This document shows, one piece after another, positions 17,130-26,085 of a stretch of 64,000 bases of DNA. The DNA comes from Bog-473 sp963766995 (GTDB lineage: Bacteria > Actinomycetota > Acidimicrobiia > Acidimicrobiales > RAAP-2): the NCBI GenBank assembly GCA_963766995.1, contig CAVYCE010000001.1, forward strand, positions 372,001-436,000, written 5' to 3'. Position 1 is the first letter of the stretch. Each line of letters starts with the position of its first letter. Both the position numbers and the translations under genes were made by a program. The notes beneath the pieces were generated by a model. That model worked only from the letters and a program-made list of their open reading frames with translations. It did not search any database and was not told the DNA's origin.

Positions 17130-17675
17130 ATGCCGATCATTCCGGATGACAAGGACTGGACCTGGGTGCTTAGCCAGCCCTGTCCAGAATGCCATTTCGA
17201 CGCATCGACCTTGGCCAGAGAGGCGTTCGGAGATCTGATCCGCTCCACTGCAGCTCAGTGGACGGAAATTCTGTCCGAGTCGCCTCTGGCCCTGCGCAGC
17301 CGGGTCAGCGACGACCGATGGTCTCCGCTCGAATACGGCTGTCATGTTCGGGACGTGTTCCAACTCTTCGACCAGCGTCTGCATCTCATGCTGACCATCG
17401 ATGGACCCACCTACCCGAATTGGGACCAAGACCAGACCGCCCGAGAGGGGCACTACAACGACCAAGATCCGTCGGAGGTGTCAACGCAGCTGTCCGCCGC
17501 GGCCGCCGTCCTGGCTCACAACTTCGATGTCGTCACCGGTAATCAGTGGGAGCGAACCGGCCATCGCAGTGATGGCGCGTCATTCACTATTGATACCTTC
17601 GGCCGGTACCTGATTCACGATCCAACGCATCACATCTACGACGTGGAGCAGGACCTCCCTCAGCTCAGGCCGTAG
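17130..17675 (+). CDS. DinB-superfamily protein
   Basis: 181 aa four-helix-bundle protein of the DinB/YfiT-like type. Histidines in YGCHVRDVFQLFDQRL (helix 2) and DPTHHIYDVEQDL (C-terminus) are placed as the metal-binding set of the family. Members include metal-dependent thiol transferases and many proteins of unknown role. ATG 17130 was chosen over TTG 17124 because of the -10 element six bases upstream. The 3' end overlaps the convergent SRPBCC gene by 11 bp. Confidence 0.75.
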   Translation: MPIIPDDKDWTWVLSQPCPECHFDASTLAREAFGDLIRSTAAQWTEILSESPLALRSRVSDDRWSPLEYGCHVRDVFQLFDQRLHLMLTIDGPTYPNWDQDQTAREGHYNDQDPSEVSTQLSAAAAVLAHNFDVVTGNQWERTGHRSDGASFTIDTFGRYLIHDPTHHIYDVEQDLPQLRP

Positions 17676-18144
17676 ACCCGCCCCGGGAGAGAGTACGAGC
17701 CAAAATACCCAACGTGGCCCGCAGGGCCAGCTCAGACATGACCGGGAAGATGCCGGCTTCCTTCCACACCTGATCAATGGAAGACCAGTCGTAATAGGAG
17801 GTCACCAAGGTGCCTCCTTCCACGGGCTCAAGGGTGTAGCCGTAGACGTGGCCGATCTGCGGCTTGATCTGACCTGTGATGGTCCAGGCTATTTCGCGAT
17901 CTCGTTCAAATTTCGTGATGTTGACGGTCACGTCGTAGAGACCCAATGGAAAGTCGTTCAGCGCCTCGCGGTCCATGTGCACCACGAAGGTGTCGCCCAG
18001 CGCTGTTACGGGTTCTCCGGTGGCGTCCATCAACATGCCTGAGCTGTCGATAGTCACGTGCCCTTGAGGGTCAGCGAGTACCCGGAAGATGGCGGCGGGG
18101 TCCGACGGGATGGTGCGCTGCACTTCCATGCGCTCAATGCTCAT
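17665..18144 (-). CDS. SRPBCC (START-like) domain protein
   Basis: 159 aa single-domain protein. The N-terminal MEVQRTIPSDPAAIFRVLADP and the beta-rich middle (REIAWTITGQIKPQIGHVYGYTL kind of pattern) followed by a long C-terminal helix fit the polyketide-cyclase/START-like hydrophobic-cavity fold. Such proteins bind lipids, sterols or aromatic ligands; no ligand can be assigned. It converges on the DinB gene and diverges from the aldo/keto reductase remnant. Confidence 0.75.
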   Translation of the reverse strand: MSIERMEVQRTIPSDPAAIFRVLADPQGHVTIDSSGMLMDATGEPVTALGDTFVVHMDREALNDFPLGLYDVTVNITKFERDREIAWTITGQIKPQIGHVYGYTLEPVEGGTLVTSYYDWSSIDQVWKEAGIFPVMSELALRATLGILARTLSRGGSTA

Positions 18145-18189
18145 GTCTGCATCCTGTCACGGACGTGATCGACCACATCCAATTGTGCA

Positions 18190-18195
18190 TATGGT
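18190..18195 (+). promoter_or_regulatory. -10 element TATGGT before the aldo/keto reductase remnant
   Basis: TATGGT ends 6 bases before GTG 18202, the leaderless geometry used elsewhere in the window. The promoter thus appears intact although the gene it served is broken. Confidence 0.4.
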
Positions 18196-18201
18196 CATGG
18201 T

Positions 18202-18681
18202 GTGACTCAGCAAGAAGCGATCCTGGCCGGCCACTCCATTCGACGGATGGGTTTCGGCGCCATGCAGCTTCCCGGACCGGGCGTCTTCGGGCCACCCAAG
18301 GATAGGGACGTTGCCTTGGCCATTTTGAAGAAGACGAACGAGGCTGGCGTCAATCACATCGACACGTCACAGTTCTACGGTCCCGACGTGGCCAACGAGC
18401 ACGCAGCCACCACCGCCAACGTGCACGTTTGTCGGCTGGAGCATCGTGGCCTGGAATGCCATCACCGGAACCCAAATCGCCGATCAGGGTTTCGTGCCGC
18501 ACTTCCCCTCACGGCTCAGTGTCACGCTGGAACCGTGGCATCAGAGCTAGTGCCGTCTGATCACGTATGCGTCATAAGTGGTACCTCATTGGCGCTACGA
18601 ACTCCTCCAATCCGACTCAAAGGCCGGGTCAGTCGGTGCCGCACCTGTCGAGAAATGCTTGGGCGGCTCCCTTTGAACTGA
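18202..18681 (+). pseudogene. Truncated aldo/keto reductase (N-terminal fragment)
   Basis: The first ~68 codons read as an aldo/keto reductase start: RMGFGAMQLPGPGVFG, a helix ending in AGVNHIDTSQFYGP with the family Asp and Tyr, then VANE. Homology then stops abruptly near 18405; a complete enzyme has about 280 residues. The rest of the open frame is Arg/His/Cys-rich and looks non-coding. In the next frame 18408-18550 reads VGWSIVAWNAITGTQ and ends LEPWHQS before a stop, which looks like the tail of an unrelated gene. I infer a deletion joining two gene remnants. Confidence 0.7.
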
Positions 18682-19189
18682 GGATGTGCAGCGCTGCGTG
18701 CCGCCCGAGCTGTGAGATGACGGCGCGTTCTTGTTCGGGCTGCTTGCGACGATCCCGCCAGTTGAGCGCGACCGCCCGCCACTCATCGCTCAGCCGTTGG
18801 ATGGCCGAGTCCTCGCAACCTTCGGGCATCACCGTGCCAACTGGCCTCCGCACTCCCCGCACAAACGCCCGACCGGCGCAGAGCCACCACGGCGTAGCGA
18901 GTACGACCACCGTGTCCGCCCGCCCCAGGCGAAGATCGAGCGTCTCGTGATAGTTGCCGTCGGCGATCCAGACGTCGCCCGCGAGCAGATTGCATTGAAT
19001 CTCCCGCCACTCGTCGTCCGATGGCCTGACCCAGCCCGGCTTCCAATAGTGGAGGTCGAGATGGATCAGCGGTAGACCTGTCTTAGCCGACAAGGCCTTC
19101 GACAACGTGCTCTTCCCCGACCCGGGCATCCCGGTCACGATGACGCGATGGCCGACACCCCCTGATTCGCTGTACACCTTGACCAGCAT
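18629..19189 (-). CDS. FlaR-like P-loop kinase (adenylate-kinase-related)
   Basis: 186 aa P-loop NTPase. Walker A GMPGSGKST near the N-terminus is followed by LPLIHLDLHYWKPGW, DEWREI and WIADGNYHETLDLRLGRADTVVVLATP, the pattern of FlaR/'topology modulation' proteins. These resemble small nucleoside or metabolite kinases; the historical link to DNA topology is doubtful. ATG 19189 was preferred to TTG 19234. The end overlaps the non-coding tail of the broken aldo/keto reductase frame. Confidence 0.75.
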   Translation of the reverse strand: MLVKVYSESGGVGHRVIVTGMPGSGKSTLSKALSAKTGLPLIHLDLHYWKPGWVRPSDDEWREIQCNLLAGDVWIADGNYHETLDLRLGRADTVVVLATPWWLCAGRAFVRGVRRPVGTVMPEGCEDSAIQRLSDEWRAVALNWRDRRKQPEQERAVISQLGRHAALHILSSKGAAQAFLDRCGTD

Positions 19190-19252
19190 CCCAAACTGCG
19201 CTGGAGGAGAGCAAGCGTTGCACTCGGTGGGCAATCGTTAGTCTCAGTTGAC

Positions 19253-19879
19253 ATGAAGCTCACCGTGCAGACATTCCTGACCCTCGATGGTGTCATGCAG
19301 GCTCCCGGCGGACCCGAAGAAGATCCCAGCGACAATTTCATCCATGGCGGGTGGCAAGCCCCGTTCGTGGGTCCGGCTGGCGGCGAGTTCGTGGCCGAAC
19401 TCAACAGTCATGCCAGCGCGTTCCTCTTGGGTCGTAGGACCTTTGACATCTTCCGCGGCTTCTGGCCCGATCAAACCGACGCCGCCAACCCACTCGCCAC
19501 TGCTATCAATTCCCTGCCCAAGTACGTCACGTCCAACTCACTGAACGCAGCCGACGCCGCCTGGCGCGGCGAACACCCCGACACGGGTCATCTGCTGAGC
19601 GGCGACATCGTGGCGTCAATCCGGGCCCTGAAAGACGAACCTGGCGACGAGTTGCAAATATGGGGGAGCGGCAATCTGCTCCGGACGCTGCTGCAGCACG
19701 ACCTGGTCGATCTCTTCCGCCTGATGATCTTCCCCGTAGTGCTCGGCTCCGGTCGCCGCTTGTTCAACGATGGTCTGGTTCCCACGACGCTGCGGCCCAT
19801 CAACGTCACAACCACAGTTGGCGGCGTCATCCTCGGCACCTACGAGCCAGCCGGACCGGCGGTCCACGGCCAGATGTAG
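19253..19879 (+). CDS. Dihydrofolate-reductase-like (RibD C-terminal family) reductase
   Basis: 208 aa. The N-terminal strand MKLTVQTFLTLDGVMQAPGG, FLLGRRTFDIFRGFWP, DELQIWGSGNLLRTLLQHDLVD and IFPVVLGSGRRLF are the standard blocks of YyaP/RibD-C proteins, which bind NADPH. Substrate is unknown; these proteins are usually not the housekeeping folate enzyme. The start has no Shine-Dalgarno; TAGTCT at 19239-19244 lies 8 bases upstream, so the mRNA may be leaderless. It diverges from the FlaR-like kinase. Confidence 0.85.
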   Translation: MKLTVQTFLTLDGVMQAPGGPEEDPSDNFIHGGWQAPFVGPAGGEFVAELNSHASAFLLGRRTFDIFRGFWPDQTDAANPLATAINSLPKYVTSNSLNAADAAWRGEHPDTGHLLSGDIVASIRALKDEPGDELQIWGSGNLLRTLLQHDLVDLFRLMIFPVVLGSGRRLFNDGLVPTTLRPINVTTTVGGVILGTYEPAGPAVHGQM

Positions 19880-19898
19880 GCAGCATCACCCCGACGGA

Positions 19899-20960
19899 TC
19901 AGGCTTTCGCGTCCTCCACCAACCGCTCGGTGGGTACCGGTCCGGGATCGGTCTGCTCTCGTCCAGCCAAGTAAAGCGAGACGAAGTCGCCCAGGAGTGC
20001 GAGATCGAAGAAGCGACTGAGTTCGTCGTCGCCCTCGGCCCAGACGGGAATTATTTGGGACATCACTTCATCGGTGGCTTCAACCACAGCGTCGAACTGA
20101 CGGGCCACGGCAGAGTGCTCTCCCGCTGAGCGCAGTGTCACCAGCGTCAGCACTTGTCGGGTGATGTCGCCGTGCTGTCCCCACCCTGCCACCTCATGGT
20201 GTGCCACTTCGGGCAGCGCAGACATAAAGGCAGCCGTCTTGGCATTTTCATTGATCTGAGACTTCCAACGCTGGGCTGCCACTGCAGTCATGCCACTCGA
20301 GCCATAGACGAGCGGGATGGTGCGACCAATGAGTCTGGCAATCCGTTCGGCTTCGCTATCCGATTTAAGTTGAGCGTCTCGACGACGGCGCAAGGCCACA
20401 ACTGCCGCGGCAATGGACGTGTCTATCGACGGGATGAGCCCAACTCGCGTCAATGCGGCCAACATCGACACCGTCAGCGCACCCATCGCGGTGCGGGACG
20501 CCGGAAGCTCAGGACGCGAACCGAGTCGAACCAAGGACCCAGCTGCTGGGCGCCCACTTCCGCCGACCAAAACGACATGGGCCCCTCGATCAAAGGCCGT
20601 CTGCGTGGCCGAACGGATCTCATCGGTGGTGCCGGAATGCGAAACGGCGATGTACAAGGTGTGTGGACCAACGAAGCCAGGAAGCTCGCCTTGGTGGCCC
20701 ACCCAGAGCGGGCGATCGATGATGGGTTCGGCGTAGGCCGCCACGGCATTCGCGGCCAGACCACTGGACCCCATGCCGACAATGGCAATGGAATGAATGT
20801 CGTCCAGCTTTGGGAGCGGGGTGACCTCGAGCACCGCATTGGCCTCGGTCCACGTTTGCTCAACTTGTTCAGGAAGGCCCGCCGTGGCGTCCCAAATCCC
20901 GAGCGTGTCGAGATAGTCGGGGGGGTCACCCCGCCGTGGGGCCGGTGGCGCGCACGCCAT
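19899..20960 (-). CDS. Bifunctional phosphoglucose/phosphomannose isomerase (SIS domain)
   Basis: 353 aa protein with two SIS halves. IAIVGMGSSGLAANAV and IAVSHSGTTDEIRSA are sugar-phosphate-binding loops; the second half contains VYGSSGMTAVAAQRWKSQINENAK and HHEVAGW, which supply catalytic Glu and His in the archaeal/actinobacterial PGI/PMI family. It would interconvert fructose-6-P and mannose-6-P (and glucose-6-P). It overlaps the Trm112-like gene by 35 bp and follows phosphomannomutase, the same order as Rv3257c-Rv3256c-Rv3255c in Mycobacterium, so it likely feeds GDP-mannose synthesis. Confidence 0.82.
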   Translation of the reverse strand: MACAPPAPRRGDPPDYLDTLGIWDATAGLPEQVEQTWTEANAVLEVTPLPKLDDIHSIAIVGMGSSGLAANAVAAYAEPIIDRPLWVGHQGELPGFVGPHTLYIAVSHSGTTDEIRSATQTAFDRGAHVVLVGGSGRPAAGSLVRLGSRPELPASRTAMGALTVSMLAALTRVGLIPSIDTSIAAAVVALRRRRDAQLKSDSEAERIARLIGRTIPLVYGSSGMTAVAAQRWKSQINENAKTAAFMSALPEVAHHEVAGWGQHGDITRQVLTLVTLRSAGEHSAVARQFDAVVEATDEVMSQIIPVWAEGDDELSRFFDLALLGDFVSLYLAGREQTDPGPVPTERLVEDAKA

Positions 20961-21168
20961 CTTTCTCTGCCTTGGCCGTCAATCGGTCGTGTTCGGTGTC
21001 GCCGACATCGGCACCCTCTTCAACCAGCAGAACCGGAACGTCATTTTCGACCCGGTAGCTCTTACGCAGGCGAGGGTTGTAGAGCACATCTTCATCGGCA
21101 AACCACAAGAGAGGCCCCTTGTCGACTGGGCAAGCCAGTACGTCGAGCAACAATGGGTCGAGAGGCAT
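20926..21168 (-). CDS. Trm112/YcaR-like small protein
   Basis: 80 aa. LLDVLACPVDKGPLLWF and YNPRLRKSYRVENDVPVLL follow the Trm112/DUF343 pattern, with only one of the zinc cysteines kept, as is common in bacterial YcaR-type proteins. In eukaryotes Trm112 activates methyltransferases; the role of this bacterial form is not established. It lies between phosphomannomutase (15 bp upstream) and the isomerase (35-bp overlap), a conserved actinobacterial arrangement. Confidence 0.78.
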   Translation of the reverse strand: MPLDPLLLDVLACPVDKGPLLWFADEDVLYNPRLRKSYRVENDVPVLLVEEGADVGDTEHDRLTAKAEKDGVRATGPTAG

Positions 21169-21183
21169 GAATTGACCTTTCCG

Positions 21184-22551
21184 TTATTCGGACGTCTGGC
21201 CGGCGAAGGTGGCGATGAGTTCTTGCACATCGCGCACGTGCATGTCACACAGCTCGGGCGTCTTTGCTTCCACATTGAGGCGAAGAAGGGGTTCGGTGTT
21301 GGAGGGACGCACGTTGTACCACCATTCGCCGTGATCAACGGTAAGACCATCGAGCATGTCGGTCTCTGCGCCCGCTTCTCGCTCGTGCGTGGCAATGGCC
21401 TCGACGGTGGCGGCCGGGCTGATCACTTCGGTGTTGATCTCGCCCGAGTCGCTGTAGCGCTGGAAGGGCTCGAGTAACTCCGACAGGGGCTGGTCACTCT
21501 GGCTCAAGAGCTCAAGCACAAGCAGCGCCGTAATGATGCCCGAGTCGGCGCGGTAGTTGTCCCGGAAGTAGTAGTGGCCGGAGTGTTCGCCGCCGAAAAT
21601 AGCGTTGGTCTCAGCCATCACTTGCTTAATGATGGAGTGACCCACTCTGGTGCGTACCGCCGTGCCGCCCATTTCCGTCACCATTTCGGGCACCACATGC
21701 GAGCAGATCAGGTTGTAGAGAATGGTCTGACCTGGGTGCTTCTTGAGCAGCGAGGCGGCGACGAGTGCGGTGGTCAGCGACCCCGACACCGGTTGTGCTT
21801 TTTCATCGACCAGGAAGACCCGGTCGGCATCACCGTCGAAGGCCAAACCGATGTCGGCCCCCTGGTCCAGGACGGCCTGTTTGAGGTCGACCAGATTCTC
21901 GGGCTGAATGGGATCGGCGGGGTGATTGGGAAAATTGCCATCCAGTTCTGGAAAGAGGATGTCCACCTCGAAGGGCAAGTGGGAGAAGACAGTGGGAACC
22001 ACCAGTCCCCCCATACCGTTGGCCGTGTCGGCAACCACCTTGAGCGGGCGAAGCGTTTGGCGATCGACGAACGAGATCACGTGCTCCGCCCATTCGGGCA
22101 GGAGGTTGCGCTCGGTCAGCGGAGCATTGGGAGTGCCGGGTGGTTCATCCAGGAACTTTTCGGCCATGGCCTGAATCTCGGTCAATCCGGTGTCGCGTCC
22201 GATTGGTCGCGCTCCCGACAGGCAGAGCTTGATGCCGTTGTACCGCGCCGGGTTGTGCGATGCCGTGAACATGGCGCCCGGCGCATTGAGGTATCCGGCG
22301 GCGAAGTACAAGAAGTCGGTGGAGGCCATTCCCAGGTCGACGACAGCCACGCCTTCGGAACGCACCCCGTCGGCAAAGGCACGTGACAACTCGACCCCGG
22401 ACTCCCGCATGTCGCGGGCAATGAGGATTTCGGGGGTATCAGCGAAACGGGCGACGGCGCGCCCGATGGCCTGGAACATGGCAGCATCGATCTGGTCCGG
22501 CACCGTGCCTCGGATGTCGTATGCCTTAAAGACCTGATCCATTCGTGTCAT
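21184..22551 (-). CDS. manB: Phosphomannomutase / phosphoglucomutase
   Basis: 455 aa alpha-D-phosphohexomutase converting mannose-6-P to mannose-1-P. Seen in order: active-site serine loop MFTASHNPARYNG (about 94-106), metal loop FDGDADRVF, sugar-binding loop GGEHSGHYYFRD, and phosphate-binding RPSNTEPLLRL near the C-terminus; all four are intact. It heads the operon mutase, Trm112-like, isomerase, and begins 13 bp after the end of the large membrane protein gene, so the operon may begin farther upstream. With the pyrophosphorylase at 45-46 kb it completes the route to GDP-mannose. Confidence 0.92.
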   Translation of the reverse strand: MTRMDQVFKAYDIRGTVPDQIDAAMFQAIGRAVARFADTPEILIARDMRESGVELSRAFADGVRSEGVAVVDLGMASTDFLYFAAGYLNAPGAMFTASHNPARYNGIKLCLSGARPIGRDTGLTEIQAMAEKFLDEPPGTPNAPLTERNLLPEWAEHVISFVDRQTLRPLKVVADTANGMGGLVVPTVFSHLPFEVDILFPELDGNFPNHPADPIQPENLVDLKQAVLDQGADIGLAFDGDADRVFLVDEKAQPVSGSLTTALVAASLLKKHPGQTILYNLICSHVVPEMVTEMGGTAVRTRVGHSIIKQVMAETNAIFGGEHSGHYYFRDNYRADSGIITALLVLELLSQSDQPLSELLEPFQRYSDSGEINTEVISPAATVEAIATHEREAGAETDMLDGLTVDHGEWWYNVRPSNTEPLLRLNVEAKTPELCDMHVRDVQELIATFAGQTSE

Positions 22552-22564
22552 GACCGGAGCAACC

Positions 22565-25033
22565 TTAGGTGGCCAGCGCCTCGTCCTCGGCCCGACGGCG
22601 GCGGCGACGCCTCTGCAGCCGGGGCCATGCCACCGGGATGGCCAGACCCGCCAGACCGCTCAGCGTCAGCACCTGACCGGCCCGGTCGGCCTTACTGGCG
22701 CCGTAGTGCAGGGACACGTTGTGGGCCGTGGGCACCACCACCATCAGATTGGGCGTGACCCGATACGGACCCGTCGCTCCAGTGGCGTGCCAGTTCGGGA
22801 AGTATGAGACCTTGACCAGCACTGGAGTGCCGAGTCGGCTGACGTGGAATGTCACCGAGTTGTCCGTTTCGTGCACCTTCGTCACCTTGGTGGATGGCAC
22901 GTGGTGCTTGGGCGGCTTGGGGTCACCGATGGGAACGCGCGGCCAGTTGGCCGGGCCGCTTTGCGCCAGCTCCACCTTCCAGCGGGCCGGGTTGTTGTAC
23001 CAATCCTCCGAGGGCTGCAGCCACGATGACTGCCCGGCGCCGATGCCCTTCTCGACGGCCGGCAAATTGGTGAGCGGTGCCACCACTGGCGAGTCGAGTA
23101 TTCGATAGATCTTCCACGTCGTGGTGGTCGTGGTCCCGCCGTCGCTGGACGTCCATGGTCCCGTCTCAGCTACCTGGTGCAGGGAGGGGTCGGTGGCGGC
23201 CTCGGCCTGCACTTCGGAACTCGATGCCATGAAGTAGCGCACTCCGAGTAGCTGTAGATGCTCAATCCCCTGGATGACGTTCAAACCGGAATAGTCGAGA
23301 CCGACCTGCGGCTCGGACGGCTGGGTGGACAGCTCAGCCTGATTCAGAAAGTGGTACGGCGTGGTGGCCGACGACTCGAACAGGAGTCCCTCCATTGAGC
23401 CGATGCAACCATTGGACCAATAGGGCAACAGCATCAAGGCCATGGTGGTGCCGAAGCGATTGAGGCTGGGGTCGTATTGCCACATGGCCTGGCCACAACC
23501 ATCAGTGTCGCCCACGTGCTCCATCGTTTGGATGAGGGCCCGGTATTCGGGATAGGCCGCTTTGCCTTCGTACCCGCTGTAGTTCCAAGCCGACCAGTTG
23601 GTCACTTGATTAGGCCCAGGAGTGATCCCGATCTTCTGCAGCGTGTTGTACGACGCCACGAATGGGGTCACCACCACTCCCAATGCCACGATGAGCGCAA
23701 TGAGGGGTACCAGCACGCCGGCCACCGACCAGGAAGGTCCGAGCGCCCGTGTATCGGGTGGTGGCAGATCTTCGTAGGAGAGTGAGAATGGGCCCTGAAA
23801 GGCGGGTGTCCGCACCCCGTACTTCCTTCGGCGCCAGAGGTCGAGACCGGTGGTGAGCACTGCCGCAATCCCCCACCCGGCCAAGAGGTAGATGCACAGG
23901 AACCACAAAGGAAGGAATCGAGTGTTGTAAAGGCTGCCCTGCGGATCGAAGATCACGGCGAGGGCGCTGGCGCCAGCCAGAAGGGTCATGAGAATGCCGA
24001 AGCGGCTGCGCACAACGATGGATCCGATGGCCGCCAGCACGGCCAAGGCCATGGCCCACCAATCGGCCTGCGGCAACAGGATGGTCACGAAGGTGTGGAC
24101 GTTGGTGTAGCCCATCGAGTTGGCGTAGGACTGCTCCACGCCGAAAGGCACCCACCAGAAGCCAACGAGAAGGACCCCGATGCCGAGGGTGGACACTCCC
24201 CACCACAGTGACTGAGGGCGCGAGAGCCTCGATTCGATCACGAAGTCGCTCGGATCCGAACTCCACACATCGCGAGGACTCATCCACCACGGAAGCATCT
24301 CGAGTCCGATCAGGAGTATTGCTCCGACAATGGCAAAAAGTCCGGGGACGATATGAGCCAGGATGCACACTGCCAGCAATGCGGCGGTCCACCCTCGATA
24401 CTTTCCGGTACGTAACCCTTGGGCCATTAGCCCTAAGAAGACGAGGGCCAGCGCGATGCTGAACGAATAGGAGTACTCGCCAGCCAAGGTGGAGAAGAGA
24501 TTTCCTCCGTAAATGGTGAACGTGTAATCAAAGAGGTAACAGAGTGAGATGGCGGCGATGGCGCTCGGGAATCCTCGCCGCATGCCGAAGAGCCGGCCCA
24601 TGGCCCACACGGCGATCGGCAGCAGTACCGACCCCAAAATGGTGATGAGCTTGAAGGCCACGGTGTACGGGATCACGTAGCTGGCGACCGCAGCGAAGAG
24701 GTCCGGCAATATGAAGTAGTAGGTGTAGAGAGGGAAGCCGTCGTACCACGACGGGTCCCAACCGGTGACCTGACCGTGGATCAGGAGACCCGAACGCAAG
24801 AAAGCCGGCAGCGCGTAGTGGCCACCGTTGTCACCGCCCGTGGTGGTCGTGGTGGAAAAGATGAGGCTGGGGTGCAGCTGCCACAGCGTGACCCCGATGA
24901 CGGCGACGATGCAGAGGATGGTGACGGCTCCGGGCGCCCATTCCCCGATCGCAGGCAGGGGCCGCTGCCACCACGTCTGTGGCTGGCGCCTGTCGTCGTC
25001 CCGGATGGGAACTGTCTGGGAGGGATCTGTCAC
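22565..25033 (-). CDS. Large polytopic membrane protein (PTPS-related / GT-C-like)
   Basis: 822 aa from GTG 25033, 5 bases after the CPBP stop; the frame extends upstream to 25195 but lies inside that gene. About 11-13 hydrophobic segments occur between residues 30 and 500, with an extracytoplasmic loop carrying GGDNGGHYALPAF and GWDPSWYDGFPLY, the first-loop pattern of actinobacterial '6-pyruvoyl-tetrahydropterin synthase related' membrane proteins, which look like GT-C glycosyltransferases. A long C-terminal extracytoplasmic domain and a last membrane helix ending in Arg-rich cytosolic residues follow. Likely uses a polyprenyl-linked sugar. Confidence 0.72.
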   Translation of the reverse strand: MTDPSQTVPIRDDDRRQPQTWWQRPLPAIGEWAPGAVTILCIVAVIGVTLWQLHPSLIFSTTTTTGGDNGGHYALPAFLRSGLLIHGQVTGWDPSWYDGFPLYTYYFILPDLFAAVASYVIPYTVAFKLITILGSVLLPIAVWAMGRLFGMRRGFPSAIAAISLCYLFDYTFTIYGGNLFSTLAGEYSYSFSIALALVFLGLMAQGLRTGKYRGWTAALLAVCILAHIVPGLFAIVGAILLIGLEMLPWWMSPRDVWSSDPSDFVIESRLSRPQSLWWGVSTLGIGVLLVGFWWVPFGVEQSYANSMGYTNVHTFVTILLPQADWWAMALAVLAAIGSIVVRSRFGILMTLLAGASALAVIFDPQGSLYNTRFLPLWFLCIYLLAGWGIAAVLTTGLDLWRRRKYGVRTPAFQGPFSLSYEDLPPPDTRALGPSWSVAGVLVPLIALIVALGVVVTPFVASYNTLQKIGITPGPNQVTNWSAWNYSGYEGKAAYPEYRALIQTMEHVGDTDGCGQAMWQYDPSLNRFGTTMALMLLPYWSNGCIGSMEGLLFESSATTPYHFLNQAELSTQPSEPQVGLDYSGLNVIQGIEHLQLLGVRYFMASSSEVQAEAATDPSLHQVAETGPWTSSDGGTTTTTTWKIYRILDSPVVAPLTNLPAVEKGIGAGQSSWLQPSEDWYNNPARWKVELAQSGPANWPRVPIGDPKPPKHHVPSTKVTKVHETDNSVTFHVSRLGTPVLVKVSYFPNWHATGATGPYRVTPNLMVVVPTAHNVSLHYGASKADRAGQVLTLSGLAGLAIPVAWPRLQRRRRRRRAEDEALAT

Positions 25034-25038
25034 GGCGC

Positions 25039-26034
25039 TTAGTGGATCACACCGCCGCGCTGGTGGAGGATGGCCAGCACGGCGACGAGGTTGAACGAGG
25101 CGTGGGCGACCATATTCATACCCAGGCGCCCGGTCGAATACGAGATGGCGGCCAGCACCACGCCAAACAGGGCCAGGCCGGCGAATTGGACCCATTCGCC
25201 GTGAGCCAGCCCAAAGAGCAGGCCGTCGACGATGACGGCCAGCACCACGCCAACGGTGCGGCCGGAGGTGGGCTGCACGTCACGGCGAGAGAACAGCCGC
25301 ACCAGGGATCGCAGGAGGAGCCCCCGGAAAAACAGCTCCTCCATGGCCGGGGCCAAGAACACCGTGGCGAAGGCGATGATGAGGAACCCGCCACCATGGG
25401 CGCTTCCGGTCAGCTTCTGCGAGGGCGCATTGAAGTTGTGAATGTCATGGCGGAACGGCGCGTACAGCAGGGCGATGACGATTTGGGCACCCACCCCGAT
25501 GAAAAGGCCAACCGCGTCGATGGCCTTGAAGCGCAGACCCAGATCCGAAATGAAGTGACGAGTGCCTTGCGTGCGACTGGCCAGCCAAGGCGCTCCGAAG
25601 AACCCGAACCAAAGGCCCACCAGCGTGGAGACCACGTACCACTCGGGTGGGACATTGGCCGCTGAGATGGCCTTCATCTGGGCCGATGTCTTGCCAGCCA
25701 AGACCCCGGCCACCTCTCCGAAAATGACGCCCATGATCTGGCCCACCAAGAACCCGAGGACGGCGTAGAAGAACCATCGGCCGGCCTGACGCTTGTCGAC
25801 GGGGGGGCTCAGGAGTGCAGTGGGTGGTCCCGCAAGCGAGCCAGCACCGATGCCCTTTGCGATGTCCTCCAAAGACGGCGGAGGCGGCGGCGTGGCCGTC
25901 CAACCGGGCGGAGCCTGGCCAGGGGGAACCGGAGGGGGCAGGTCAGAGAGCGCTCCACTCGTCTGGGAACCTGAAGGCTCCTCCTCGTTCCCGGTCACCG
26001 GTACGACGTTACTGGCACCCCCAATGCCCATCAC
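25039..26034 (-). CDS. CPBP-family intramembrane metalloprotease
   Basis: 331 aa. A Pro-rich cytosolic N-terminus (about 1-80) leads to roughly eight membrane helices. The active-site motifs of the CAAX-protease/bacteriocin-processing (ABI) family are present: AMEELFFRGLLLR (EExxxR), LLFGLAHGEW (second motif with His) and MVAHASFNL (third). The substrate is unknown; relatives process membrane proteins or give bacteriocin immunity. It starts the operon leading into the PTPS-related protein and the mannose genes, and is divergent from ftsH with only 51 bp between starts. Confidence 0.83.
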   Translation of the reverse strand: MMGIGGASNVVPVTGNEEEPSGSQTSGALSDLPPPVPPGQAPPGWTATPPPPPSLEDIAKGIGAGSLAGPPTALLSPPVDKRQAGRWFFYAVLGFLVGQIMGVIFGEVAGVLAGKTSAQMKAISAANVPPEWYVVSTLVGLWFGFFGAPWLASRTQGTRHFISDLGLRFKAIDAVGLFIGVGAQIVIALLYAPFRHDIHNFNAPSQKLTGSAHGGGFLIIAFATVFLAPAMEELFFRGLLLRSLVRLFSRRDVQPTSGRTVGVVLAVIVDGLLFGLAHGEWVQFAGLALFGVVLAAISYSTGRLGMNMVAHASFNLVAVLAILHQRGGVIH

Positions 26035-26073
26035 CTGCGGGTGGGGCGGTCACCAATCGGCGAATTGGCCGCA

Positions 26074-26079
26074 TAGCAT
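26074..26079 (+). promoter_or_regulatory. -10 element TAGCAT, leaderless ftsH promoter
   Basis: TAGCAT ends exactly 6 bases before GTG 26086 and no ribosome-binding site is present, which fits a leaderless ftsH mRNA. Confidence 0.5.
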
Positions 26080-26085
26080 GGCCGA

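Noticed and set aside
18202..18681. Programmed frameshift in the aldo/keto reductase
   Set aside because: No frame downstream continues the reductase, so this is a truncation and not a recoverable shift.
20154..21170. 338-codon open frame on the + strand
   Set aside because: Antisense to the phosphomannose isomerase and Trm112-like genes, whose motifs are intact; composition is Arg/His/Gly-rich without domains.
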